A DNA stretch of 64,000 nucleotides from Setomelanomma holmii. Lineage: Eukaryota > Ascomycota > Dothideomycetes > Pleosporales > Phaeosphaeriaceae. Shown here one piece after another: positions 42,543 to 53,567 of the stretch. The first letter of the stretch is position 1. Each line of letters begins with the position of its first letter. Location of the stretch: the NCBI GenBank assembly GCA_010015745.1, contig ML978196.1:186001-250000 (forward strand). Reading direction: 5' to 3'. The notes beneath the pieces were generated by a model that was not told where the DNA came from, ran no database searches, and was given only the letters and a program-made list of their open reading frames with translations. The position numbers were made by a program, and so were the translations under genes.

Positions 42543-44823
42543 ATGCGGCTCTTGAAGTACGGAGAAGACGGAGAGCCCAGTGTCACGGCCGACTTGGTTG
42601 ACGAAGACGCGATACCCCGCTATGCAATACTGTCTCACAGATGGGGCGAGGATGCTGAGGAGGTGACCTTCGAAGACCTAGCAAAGAACACTGGCAGGGA
42701 CAAGTCTGGCTATAGGAAGGTACAGCTTTGTGGCGAACAGGCACAGCGCGACGGCTTGCAGTACTTCTGGATCGACACCTGCTGCATTAACAAGGCAAAC
42801 AAGGCCGAGCACTCCCTAGCTATCCGGTCCATGTTCCGCTGGTATCGCAACGCAGCTCGATGCTACGTGTACTTGTCAGACGTGCCTGCTCCGCCGCTCG
42901 GACATAAAGGAGAAGCGAGACCGCCGCTGGGGGACATTGAGTTTAAAGCAAGTGAGTGGTTCACGCACGGCTGGACGCTGCAGGAGCTCCTTGCACCTGG
43001 CGTGGTCGAATTCTTCTCGCGTGAATGGATCAAGCTTGGTGATAGGATATCTCTCATGCAACAGATTCATGAAACCACAGGTATCCCGCACAAAGCGCTG
43101 GACGGAGCCCCTCTTCCCCAATTTAGTGTCGCCGAGAGACTACGGTGGAAGGGTGACAGGGAGACCAAACGTGAAGAAGGATGGATGGTATGCCATGGCA
43201 GGCATCTTCGATGTTGAGATAGCGCCAGCCTATAGCGAAGGGGCGCCGAGCGCGTTCGGGCGATTAATGGACGAGATCCATACACGAGAGAGGTGCATTC
43301 AAGACGCACGGCACACGGATCCGCGTGACGATAAGAGGCCCATCAAGAAAACGAAGGGCGGACTGCTAGCAGACTCATACCGCTGGATACTTAACAACAC
43401 CACCTTCCAGCTACGGCTACAGGATCCGCACAGCAGACTGCTATGGGTAAAGGGTGACCCTGGTAAGGGAAAGACGATGCTTCTCTGCGGCATCATCAAC
43501 GAGCTGTATAGGTCGATGCCTAGCACTACCCTACTGTCTTACTTCTTCTGCCAAGCGACCGATTCGCGTATCAACAACCCTACAGCTGTGCTACAAGGGC
43601 TACTGTACATGCTCGTAGTTCAGCAACCCTTGCTTATATCGCACGTCCGTAAGAAGCACGACCACACGGGTAAAAGCTTGTTCGAAGACGCGAATACCTG
43701 GGTAGTTTGGACAGAGATCTTTGTCGATGTGCTGCAAGACCCAAGCCTGCGCCCAACATACCTAGTCATTGACGCGCTAGATGAGTGCGTCACTGATCTA
43801 CCCATGCTGCTTGACTTTGTCGCAAAACAGTCATCAGTGTCTTCTCGTGTCAAGTGGATTGTTTCTAGTCGAAACTGGCCAGACGTCGAAGCGCAGCTAG
43901 AGCGGGCAGGGCACAAAGTAAGACTAAGTCTCGAGCTGAACGCAGAGTCAGTTGTGGCTGCAGTTGCCGTCTTTGTTCAGCGAAAGGTGGATCATCTGGC
44001 GCAAGAGCAGCAGTATAACGCAGATGTTCAAGACGCTGTGCTCCAGCACCTAACGTCAAATGCGAACGATACCTTCCTCTGGGTAGCGTTGGTGTGCCAC
44101 GACCTTCAAGCAACAGCGAATCGGCACGTGCTAAAGAAGCTAGCCGTGTTCCCGCCTGGGCTAGACGACTTGTACAAGCGGATGATGCAGCAGATGAGCA
44201 AGTCAGACAATGCCGACACCTGTCGCTGCGTACTAGCTTCGACCGCGGTCTTGTATTGACCTGTGACCATTTGCGAGCTAGTTGAACTCGTCGAGCAGCT
44301 TAAGGATATTAGCAGTGACGTGCGGGAGATCATTGACCTGTGTGGATCGTTCCTGACCGTCCGCAAAGACACAGTGTACTTTGTGCATCAGTCTGCTAAG
44401 GACTTCCTCTTCTCAAAGGCGTCCAATGAGGTATTTCCAAACGGTGCAGAAGAGATTCATAGGGCTATCTTTTTGACATCCCTAGCGCATCTGTCTAGCA
44501 TATTGCACAGAGACATGTATAGCTTGAAATAGCCTGGAAGCGCTGTTGAGAACGTCGAGCCACCGCACCCAGACCCATTAGTAGCATGGCGCTACCCGTG
44601 TATCTACTGGATTGACCATCTGCACGACTCTAAACCTAAGTCTTCAGCAAACAGTATTGCTGACTTCCATATAAGAGCCGTGCATAATTTTCTAAGGGAG
44701 AAGTATCTCTACTGGCTTGAAGGGCTGAGTCTGTGTAAGAGCTTAGGAACAGGTGTAGTCCCAATAACAAAATTGTGGTTACTACTGCAGGTACAGCATC
44801 TAGATACGGCATGTCTATATTGA
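42543..44823 (+). pseudogene. HET-NACHT (NLR-like) incompatibility gene, broken
   Basis: Encodes an N-terminal HET domain (YAILSHRWG, FWIDTCCINK, SMFRWYRNAARCYVYLSDV, WFTHGWTLQELLAP) and a NACHT NTPase (P-loop KGDPGKGKTML, Walker B YLVIDALDEC, VKWIVSSRNWPD). Such STAND proteins control heterokaryon incompatibility and perhaps immunity in fungi, and usually end in WD40, ankyrin or TPR repeats. Here the gene is inactivated: a 1-nt insertion near 43180 shifts KREE out of DGWYAMAGIFDV, TGA at 44257-44259 interrupts TAVLY*PVTICEL (CGA to TGA), and TAG at 44530-44532 interrupts MYSLK*PGSAV. The frame closes at about 44823 without any repeat domain. Confidence 0.88.
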
Positions 44824-45854
44824 GTAGATGCTGACCTTGATAGGATATGCAGGACCAAAACATGGATACGTCTGCGTGACATCTAGACGACCAGAACCTC
44901 CTGACTTGCTCATTAGTCTTCTCGGCCATCATTGACTAGTCGTGGTCGTAGTCAAGCGGAACCACTCGAGTTCTCAATAGACATCATGATAGCTGGACAC
45001 GAAGAGCAGATTCGAGATCGGTAGTAGTAACGGCGTGATCGAGGCGAGAGAGCGCCTCCAACCAGTTAAGAAACACAGCGAAGATAGTGGGTATTTGCGC
45101 AAGCAAACTATAATCGTGTACTCCATTGTCCTCGGAGCTTGCTCCGGCTCTTTGCTGTTAGACCAGTCATGCTACCAACCGTCTTCACGATGTGGAGCGT
45201 ATCGCGCACCCTCAAGCTTTGCGGATTCGGAAGCCTTTGCACAGTGTACTTGGTACAACGCTCAGGTTCGGAACCGGTGAGACGATAATGCGGTCGGTGC
45301 GAGTATTCTCTCCGGATGCCATCAACGTCGCCATAAGCATCGCGCGCCTTCGTTGGCAGTTCTCGCTGATATCGTCGCGCGACAAAACTACGCCTGCTAA
45401 CGAAGGCTACATCGGGGCGTAATGTGCCCTGAAGGCGTGTGTTCGAAGCATGTTGTTTGGTGCTTATGCTTGAGTTGAAGATCACCACCTACCGGTACGA
45501 CACGATTGGCTGCATGCGACTTTCCCTGGCCGGTCCGCCTCGTAAGACGCCCTGCAGAGTTGTGCAATCCTCAAATGACAACCTCGCTTTCCTGACTGGG
45601 CGTCTAGGGGTCTTACTTGTACTTATCCCTCAGCCTAGAGATACACACCTACGAATTAAAAGATTGCGGAGATTTCCCACTCCGTGGCTAGCTTGGAAAG
45701 AGCCGAGGATATCTCCACGTGATACCCCACCGGGGAACTTATGTACCGCAGACTGCCCCATATAGCTGAGAGGGCCTGGCCTTGCTGTTGGATTTTCTGC
45801 TGCATAATCTCTCGCTCGCATTTTGAACCTTACCAATTTTGCCAAGTCCTGAAC
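44824..45854. other. Intergenic
   Basis: About 1 kb between the HET-NACHT remnant and the alcohol dehydrogenase. No repeat-domain remnant of the HET-NACHT gene could be found here. No gene supported. Confidence 0.45.
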
Positions 45855-47265
45855 ATGGTCGCCTATCCCATTGAGACAACCGCCATTGTGAGCCACGTTC
45901 CGAAGGACGGGAACCTCGCGTGGACGAAAGAAAAGGTCCGACTACGACAGCCGCTTGAAGATGAAATTCTGGTCCGAATCGTCGCGTCTGGAATCTGTCA
46001 CACGGATATAGTGATGTCGGCGACACCAGCAGGAGCACCAGGCTTCACGCCATATCCCAAGATCACCGGGCACGAGGGGTCAGGTGTTGTCGAAAGAGTT
46101 GGCAACCAAATCTCCCATGTGGAAGAAGGCGACAAGGTGTTGCTCAGCTTCGACTACTGCGGTAAGGACGAATGTCGCGCCTGCGCAAGCGAAAACCCTG
46201 GATATTGCCTCGAATTTCATTCTCGGAACATCTCCGGCGTTCCCGAGGTGTATCAAAGTGAGGAAGGGAAAGCCATTGGTGGGCTATTTTTTGGCCAGTC
46301 GAGTTTCGCGCAGCTAGCAATCGTGAAGGGTACTTCGGCGGTCAACGTAACGGCATTGGTCAAGGACGAGGAAGAGTTGAAGCTGTTCGCGCCCATGGGA
46401 TGTGGTCTCCAAACGGGAGCAGGTGCTGTTACTGAGCTTGCGAACATAGGGCCGCAAGACGCTCTTGCTGTGCGTACCATTGTATGACGCGATATTGTCC
46501 CGATGTCTGATGTATTTGGACAGGTGTTTGGTCTTGGTGGTGTCGGAATGGCTGCAATCATGGCAGCAAAGGTTCGAGGAGCCAAGACCATCATCGGTGT
46601 AGACCGCGTCAAGTCGAGGCTCGATCTAGCCAGAGAGATGGGAGCTACTCACGTGATAGACCCATCGAACCTGCCATCTTTAACATCAGACCTCGTCAAA
46701 GCCATCAGAGATATTGTACCGAAGGGCACCAATTTCAACTTCGACACCACTGGCGTCTTACCACTCATCGATGCGGGCGTTCAGTCATTACATCAGATGG
46801 GCCAGATGATCCTGATTGGCATTGTGAGCGGGCAATTGGGTGTGAACTTAGGCACAATACTGGCTGTAGGTCGCGTATTCGCATCTGTGTCCGGTACTAA
46901 TGCGCGATAGGCCGGCACTGCCGTACGTGGGTGCATCGAAGGCAACGCAAAGCCAACAAAGGTGATTTTACTCGCACCCGAGTATGCGATAGGATGCTGA
47001 CAGCTCCTTTAGTTCGTACCACAGATGATAGAATGGTACCGCCAGGGCAAATTGTAAGCGCAAGCCATTGCCTCTACTCGAAAGAAGCTAACGAGCACGC
47101 TGTAGTCCTCTCGAGAAATTAGCCAAAATGTACCCGGTGAGCGTTCAAACAACCCGTTTTCGACTTGGACGGCCTTGAGTTGATTGCTGGCAGGTCGACG
47201 ACTTCGAGAAAGCCCTCCACGATATGCACGCTGGCTCCACAATCAAGCCAATCCTGTTGTGGTAG
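45855..47265 (+). CDS. Zinc-dependent alcohol dehydrogenase (MDR superfamily)
   Basis: Six exons (45855-46469, 46524-46865, 46911-46961, 47013-47053, 47106-47136, 47194-47265) encode 383 residues without any defect. The catalytic zinc site is seen in SGICHTDIV and GHEGSGVVERVG, the structural-zinc cysteines in CGKDECRACASENPGYC, and the NAD-binding Rossmann motif in VFGLGGVGMAAIMAA with the following acidic IIGVDRVKSR. The C-terminal part (RGCIEGNA, FVPQMIEWYRQGKFPLEKL, VDDFEKALHDMHAGSTIKP) is assembled from small exons, every junction in frame. The enzyme would oxidise primary or aromatic alcohols. Intactness contrasts with the broken FAD oxidase next door, so the pair is not decaying as a unit. 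Confidence 0.94.
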
Positions 47266-48180
47266 CGATGCATAACCTGAACAAGGCGGAAGAACTGGGA
47301 AGGACACGCAATTGCGTAATGACGCTGTTTTGGACGGCGCAGCATGAGTACGAAGATGCGAGTGAGATTGTTGTGTGCTGTGCAGGTAGTAGCACGGAAA
47401 CTGCAGCTGCAGAAGGTGGGGCCGGGAAAAAGAGCTTGGACAAAACCGGACTAGCCTTTCATCTTCGCACTATCAAATTCCTCTTGCCAATGTCTCTCGC
47501 TTTTCCTCAAGACCTCATCCGTCCGAACTCCTATGGTTATCTTGCGAGAAAGTGACTTTGTACCAAAAGATCACAAGAGGATGACAGTTCCATCCTTCCG
47601 GTTGCGCATGCACCCAACTACCCCGTCCATGCTGCAGCGCCCACAGAACAGGCATGCTCAGCTCCATCCTATTCGCATAGGCCACAACAAGCATGTCGCG
47701 GCAACCGTACCCGGAAGTTCTTTGTTGACCTGCATGCTCAGACATGTGTATGCATGACACGCTTCTGCTTCCTCTCTTTCTAACATGCTCTCGTATGGCA
47801 CAGACCAGTTGATGCTGTAGGTAACAGCCAGACCACCAGCACGATTACATGAGCTTCCAGTCTACATAGGTCGCGGACGACCCTACTTGGAGCTAGAGTC
47901 GACCCGTGTCAACGGAAGATCATGTATCCTGAAATCATCTGAAGCATCGGAAAGACTAATAAGATGCGAGCTGAGATCCGGACTGTGACGATCATGGAAT
48001 TCGGAACCCGTTATTTTCGCGGTGTTGATATCTCTTACTTTGCCTCGCGCTGTGACTTCGTGGCCGCTGCAGCTGCATCTCATCCTATGCGCCTTTCCCT
48101 TTGCCAAGTCTTTACTTGTGGGTTAGAAAGAAACCCTCTCGACAAGCACGACAGGACTGACAACTAGCGAGCTTTCAGCA
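47266..48180. other. Intergenic
   Basis: About 900 bases. The frame at 47184-47555 overlaps the last exon of the dehydrogenase in another phase and is not a gene. No other candidate. Confidence 0.5.
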
Positions 48181-49727
48181 ATGTGGAACATACCAAGCTG
48201 GGCATTTAGTGCACTTTCTGCGAGTTCTTTTGCTCCATTTGCCCTTATTCTACGAGCGGAAGCTGTTCATTCTCCTTCTCCACTGACCAGCAAGGCTGAA
48301 GTTCTCTACCCAGGATTACCGCAGTTCGCCGAAGTGAGCCTGCGATGGAGCGCTTCGCAGACACTAACGTTTGACGCCATAGTGAAGGTCTCGACGGAAG
48401 AAGACATATAGAAAACGGTATGCCGATGCTGATTTGCTGCATGAACAAATTTTGACGCGCTGCAGATCTTGTATGCAAATGCGAATTCCAGGCCTTTCCT
48501 AGCCATATCATGCGGACGGACATGGAACATCGACCAACATCTCCAACGTCAAGAACGGCATCGGCATCTTGCTCCATGGAATGAGCAACATCACTATCGT
48601 CGATGATAGCAAGGCAGCGGTGATGGAAGTCGGAGTGCAAACCGGCGATGTCATTCTTTACCTTTGGTCCCATGGAAAATCAACGACCACCACGGATGCG
48701 ATTGCGTGGGCTACATTTCTCCAAATCTCGGAGGTAGTCTTGGCTGGCTGCAAGATCGATATGGTCTCGCCTCCGATCAATTGATATCTGCGCGCTTGGT
48801 ACTCGCCAACGGCACTGCTATCACTGTATCGGAGGAAGAGAACAAAGAACTGTTTTGGGCGATCAGAGGTGCCGGTCACAACTTCGGCATCGTCAGCCAA
48901 GTGAAGTTGAGGATATGTGATCGCGAATCGGAGCAAGATCTTCACGCACGACAAGATGGAGAAGATTCTCACTTTGGCGAATGAATGTCTCGAGGATCCT
49001 GATCGACTGGCTGGCATGGTGCATTTTGGGCTGTTTGCGCACAATCCAGATGTCGATCCTGTCAATGTAAGTTCGGTTCCATGAGCTCTGAACGATGGCT
49101 AATGCAAGCAGCCAACTATTATCATATGGATCTACTACCAAGCGCCCGAGATCCCGAAAAATTACATCGACCCGCTGTACGCACCGGCGCCTGTCGCCGT
49201 CGAGTCCAGCATCACGGATTTGCCAGGGGTCAACAGCCACCTCGGAGCAACTCGAGATGGCATTGCCTGCGCGAAAGGCTTCTCGCGCACGCTACTGCCT
49301 GTATCTCTAGATTGCTACCAAATTCCCGCGCTACGCAACATCGTCACCATTTTCGCGGACCTGCTCACCGAATATCGCAATTCAGTCATGTTCCTCGAAG
49401 GCTTTCCCATCAACCGCGTCGCGCAGATTCCGAGCGACGGAAGCGCTTATCCAGATCGCCATGGTAAACTGCTCATCTCGCCACTCCTGACGTACGCTGC
49501 GAATGCGAGTCTTAATGCTGCTGCGTGGAAGATTGGAAATGCTATCCGAGCAGCCTTGTTGGACGGCAATGGCGAGAAACTGAAGGTGTATGTGAACTAT
49601 GCTAGAGGTGATGGAGAGTACGGAAGAGATATATGGTCACGAGGCATGGAGGGTGGAGAAGTTGAGGAGGCTGAAGAAGGAGTATGATCCATATGAGAGG
49701 TTCGATTTCTTCGCGCCTATCATCTGA
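48181..49727 (+). pseudogene. BBE-like FAD-linked oxidase, multiply frameshifted
   Basis: Fragments in several frames line up in order as a berberine-bridge-type FAD oxidase: KAEVLYPGLPQFAEVSLRWS, YANANSRPFLAISCG, NGIGILLHGMSN, GVQTGDVILYLWSHGKST, GYISPNLGGSLGWLQDRYGL, FWAIRGAGHNFGIVSQVKL and a C-terminal LKKEYDPYERFDFF. Breaks seen: TAG at 48409-48411 (EDI*KT, fits CAG to TAG), a tandem CGGA duplication at 48513-48520 that shifts the flavin-binding region, further shifts near 48690 and 48915, and another near 49625. Introns at 48418-48465 and near 49068-49111 still look functional. The original product probably oxidised an alcohol or secondary metabolite. Several indels mean it is long dead. 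Confidence 0.85.
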
Positions 49728-50106
49728 TAAGGGCAGCTAACCAGGTGGAGCCCACGTCATGAAGCATCTCCTTATATTCTGCGCACATATGATGGAAGTT
49801 TTCAAGACACAAGATGGTGTGAACAACCTCTCCATCCAGCATATGTGCATTTCTTCTCGTTTGATATGCCCGAGTGCCAGACGACTTTGATGGCGACGTT
49901 GCTGAGTCGGCCTATATCCTCGTCTGGTTTTTGGGTCATAGTGGAGGCTAAACATGATATTAGTGCACGAATTTGTGGTGCGATGTCTATTTACGTAGCA
50001 GTGTTCCTCAAAGTGCTTGTTGAAGTGCTTCAACGGAAAGCTTTGCCCCTATAAATCGGAATATGCGTGGAGCGGCATCATCCGTACGTCTATACGACCC
50101 ATCATG
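49728..50106. other. Intergenic between convergent genes
   Basis: About 380 bases separating the FAD oxidase remnant (+) and the first member of the LP-R-DLVY family (-). Nothing recognised. Confidence 0.45.
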
Positions 50107-50829
50107 TCATTCAAAACTATAGTCGCAGACCTTGATAAATACAGCGCAACCATTGTGCTGAAGCGATTTGAGCGTATTGAGAAGAAGGATGGCCTGCGAC
50201 TCGAGCGTGGCATGAAGAGTTTCCCCTCGCACCACCACGCCGCAGACTCTAAGATCCCGCAGATATTCAGCCCAAGCATCCGCGGACCAGGCTTCCTGCA
50301 AGCCGATCGTCGTTATAGTCTCGGACGGGTTGACACCACACTTCCAGTGCTCATGAGATAGAAAGTCAACAATGTTGTATCGACTGTGGATGATGAACGG
50401 ATGCGATCGATAACAGCTTGCTCCAAATTCGTAACGGGTCTTAGGATCCGTGTGTCGTATGTCAAACAGATGTGTGTAACAGATCCTCTCCCAAGCATGG
50501 TCGATGTGCTGGACGAAAATACGATGGCGCTGTAGGTCTCTGACCAGATGCAGTTCTGAATTGGTGAGGAGAAGGGAATACACCAAATCGTGAGGTTCTC
50601 TCGGAAGCTTCTGCTGCATCTTGATGCAATGCTTCCGGCATCTGGGCGCGGCATAGTCATCGATGTGCGCTCTGATCTTGTCCTGCAGCCTAATCATGGT
50701 GGGTGCCGCTTCCCCTCGTGCAAGTTTCGAGGCTCGCAACTTCACGATTGCATTGCGGTAGCTAACGGTCCTCAGCCGGAAAATGCCAATCGTCGCACAA
50801 GATGTTGAACGCAATATAGAGATACTCAT
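50107..50829 (-). CDS. Member 1 of a local family of unknown function
   Basis: Open frame of 240 residues. The shared pattern with two other genes in this window is a charged helix (MIRLQDKIRAHIDDYAAPRC), then KLPREPHDLVYSLLL, then about 60 residues later CYRSHPFIIHSRYNIVDFL and HEHWKCGVNP. Uncharacterised Dothideomycete proteins with an LPRELRDxVY motif near the middle are common as I recall, and their first helix-loop resembles the start of F-box-like domains. No signal peptide or membrane helix. The frame is intact, in contrast to its two relatives. The start is the first Met and could be an internal one. Confidence 0.6.
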   Translation of the reverse strand: MSISILRSTSCATIGIFRLRTVSYRNAIVKLRASKLARGEAAPTMIRLQDKIRAHIDDYAAPRCRKHCIKMQQKLPREPHDLVYSLLLTNSELHLVRDLQRHRIFVQHIDHAWERICYTHLFDIRHTDPKTRYEFGASCYRSHPFIIHSRYNIVDFLSHEHWKCGVNPSETITTIGLQEAWSADAWAEYLRDLRVCGVVVRGETLHATLESQAILLLNTLKSLQHNGCAVFIKVCDYSFE

Positions 50830-51556
50830 GTGCGTGCCTGGTGCGAATTAGGACGCTAAGGCTGGGAGACTGTCAGTCAGGTCGAGAAGAGGGCATCCAA
50901 CGGCAGGTAGAAACTTTTGCAGTCATTCCACTTCTGATCCAGGGTCCGACATCCTTCTCTTTTCTGGCGGGTTCGTCATCGCATCGCTTTGAAGCAATCT
51001 CCGCGAGGTCAATCTGCAAAGCGGTCAGAAAGATCACCTGCTTGGGTATGTTCTTACTCACAGCCACCACGCGCTGGACTCAGTCGAAAGAGCCGGAAGT
51101 GCTGGTCGTGTTCGGGAGCGTTATTTAAAGAGGTTGGACTCGAAGAAATTTGCAACTGCGGAGCAAACGACTCGCTTGGCAATGTTAGGAGAAAGTGAGA
51201 ACAACACGTGGTATGCTCCTTCCGCGCTCACTGTCCCTGAAGGCGCTAAGCGGTTCAACACAATCTTAACGGCACGTCGGCCTTTGTCAAACTTATGAAT
51301 TGCTCATGCTATGAGCAAACTTTTTGCGTTGACCCATGGTTCTAATCTAATAATCGTCACTCATTTCTTCGTTCATTATCAACCATTCTGCCATGGGCGG
51401 CTGCCTGCCACCAAAATGTAATTTTGGATCAGCTCTATCGGCATCGCTGTGCACAATCGATCCTCTAGTGCTCCTTATCGCAACACCGGCGACCAGCGCT
51501 TGGCCGCTCTGATGATTTCCAACTGCAATGTCAAATGCATTTCCTGTCCGCTTTCG
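50830..51556. other. Intergenic
   Basis: About 730 bases. Short plus-strand frames have no recognisable content. Confidence 0.45.
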
Positions 51557-52442
51557 TCATGAGCCTGGGGGTGTGGCCAGACCTTCACACTTCGACACCA
51601 CCGAAACCTCAACTTCGACCTCGATCTTCCTTGACTTGGCCCCAATCGCACCGCCAGGATGATTGCGTCTGAAGACGTCCTTCACGCCTCCCTCTTCTGC
51701 CTCATGCAGCGCCTCCGCAACTGTGAGAGCGAGCATGTCACCCACGGCGATTGTGACCGTCGTGCTCGTCGTGGGTGCGCACACACCAAAACTTGTTTCT
51801 TCAAGCTCGTGTATTGGCGCAGGCAGCAGAATAGTGTTCGGATGCGTCTGCAAGAGGAGGCACTCGGACGCGGCCTTGTGCGATGTAATGGCGAGAATCG
51901 GTGTGTGAGTCGGAATGTGGGGAAGTAGCGCAAGAAGTTCGGGTGTCTTGCCGGAGTACGATATGAAGAGAATGGCATCATTCTGGAATTTGTCAGCGTC
52001 CCTCCGAGCTGCGAACTACGCATGCGGATTTAGCACATACCTTGCGAATGTCGCCGAGGTCCCCATGGAGTGCTTCGGCTGCATGCATGAAGCTGCACGC
52101 AAGACCGAGGCTCTTCATCGTCGCTACGAGCTTGCGGCCCACGAGTCCACTCTTACCGACTCCACATACGATCAGCTTCCCACCAGCCTCATTGAGTGTC
52201 GTTATGGTCTCAACTGCCTGCAGAAGACCATCTTGCACCGCCTGGTCCGATTGATACAACAAAGTCACTTGCGACAGCGCTGTGGCTGCTGTAGAGAGGA
52301 CATTGACAGCGCGCGACAGAAGACGCGTTCCTTCGGGGTCGGTAGGCGCCAGAGGAGGCGTAAGTGGTTGCGACTCGAATTCGGCACGTTTGCGCTTGTG
52401 CGAAACCGGCGAAGAAGGACGTGTGATAACAGCGGCGGCCAT
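51557..52442 (-). CDS. SIS-domain sugar-phosphate isomerase (KpsF/GutQ-like)
   Basis: Two exons, 52442-52041 and 51982-51557, give 275 residues. The SIS fold binds phosphosugars; bacterial relatives interconvert ribulose 5-phosphate and arabinose 5-phosphate. Signatures: VCGVGKSGLVGRKLVATMKS, HAAEALHGDLGDIRK, then across the intron NDAILFISYSGKTPELLALL and PAPIHELEETSFGVCAPTTS, and RRNHPGGAIGA near the end. There is no CBS pair, as in shorter family members. The start at 52442 (MAAAVITRPSSPVSHKRKR) is preferred over the upstream Met at 52505, which would add a hydrophobic segment out of place in a cytosolic enzyme. The substrate in fungi is not known. Confidence 0.9.
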
Positions 52443-53024
52443 TTCGATTGCGATTCTAGCTTCCAACGAGAGCAACACAAGGGGCAGGACAAGCAGTATA
52501 AACAATTCTGCAAGCGATCTATAAGCGGTTCGACAAGTTCCGAGAATCTAGTCGCTATCGGAAAGCGTCGGACGGAGGCGAGATTCCAATTTGAAGGTGT
52601 AATACTCTGGATATCAACGACGCGGTCTGCCAACTAATCCGCACGCAACCAAGATTGAAGAACAAATGACAGCTGATGATGGGCTGCAAAGCAAACGAGG
52701 GCGACGCTCCATTAATAATTCGCACATGCCGACAACCTCGATTCCGCGTCAAGGCCTGGCCCACCTCGTTTCCAAACTGTTTTGGCGTTGAGGGAAGGCC
52801 GCCGGCGTGTCCCCTGCACGCTGTCGTTGATAAAGAATGGTCTCATCGCCGCTACTGCACGACACCCCTCCAAGACCCTGCCATGACGCATGAAGCAAGC
52901 GCTTAACCCGACACAGCGATACGCAATGTCATCCATCGCGCCCAACCATCAAACCACGTTTTTCTGCACCAAGGCCTCAGATCGCAACAAAGAGTCCACC
53001 AGCATTGCCGTCTGACGTGCATAT
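52443..53024. other. Intergenic
   Basis: About 580 bases between two minus-strand genes. No gene supported. Confidence 0.45.
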
Positions 53025-53567
53025 CTACGCGTCTGTCGCGCTCGGTCCGTGATGGGTCGATGCCGCCACTTCGGCGAGTTTCGTCTTCCGCGCGCCCATG
53101 CACGTGAGAGCCTGCTCGCGCCCATCCAGTAGTGACATGCCGAGTTCGCGGCGATAAAGGTTCTGTGCCTTCTCCGAACCCGTGAGTAGGACCATGAACC
53201 GTAGATCCTTCATCTCCATCACGATCTCGCGCCAACAGTGGATCATCCATTTGCCCAAGCCAAGGTTCCGGTATGAGTCTTCCAGATAGACATCGGTCAG
53301 ATAGGCCAGCGTTGTGTAATCTGTGATCATACGAGCCATCCCGATTGGTGTTTTCTCATCATTGCTGCCTACTTTGTAGAGACCGAGTGTGCAACTGCTG
53401 TCGAGCATCGCCCGCAATGTCTCATCGGAGAGCGGTTGAGCCCAGAACATGGCTTCCGTTGCGAATGCCTCATGAACGAAGGAGTGGGGTAGTAGCCCTC
53501 GTTGTGTCGAGATGAGAAACGTGTCAGAGCCAATGGTGCGCTCCCATTGCCATGTCTTCTTGTCCAT
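53025..53567 (-). CDS. GNAT-family N-acetyltransferase
   Basis: Single exon, 180 residues. GNAT enzymes transfer an acetyl group from acetyl-CoA to amines. The core pattern is present in order: IGMARMITDYTTLAYLTDVY (beta4), DSYRNLGLGKWMIHCWREIV (pyrophosphate-binding RxxGxG/A loop and helix), and LTGSEKAQNLYRRELGM (beta5 to C-terminal helix). An N-terminal TFLISTQRGLLPHSFVHEAF region is typical of fungal single-domain members. Length fits the family. Acceptor substrate unknown. No defects. Confidence 0.9.
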   Translation of the reverse strand: MDKKTWQWERTIGSDTFLISTQRGLLPHSFVHEAFATEAMFWAQPLSDETLRAMLDSSCTLGLYKVGSNDEKTPIGMARMITDYTTLAYLTDVYLEDSYRNLGLGKWMIHCWREIVMEMKDLRFMVLLTGSEKAQNLYRRELGMSLLDGREQALTCMGARKTKLAEVAASTHHGPSATDA

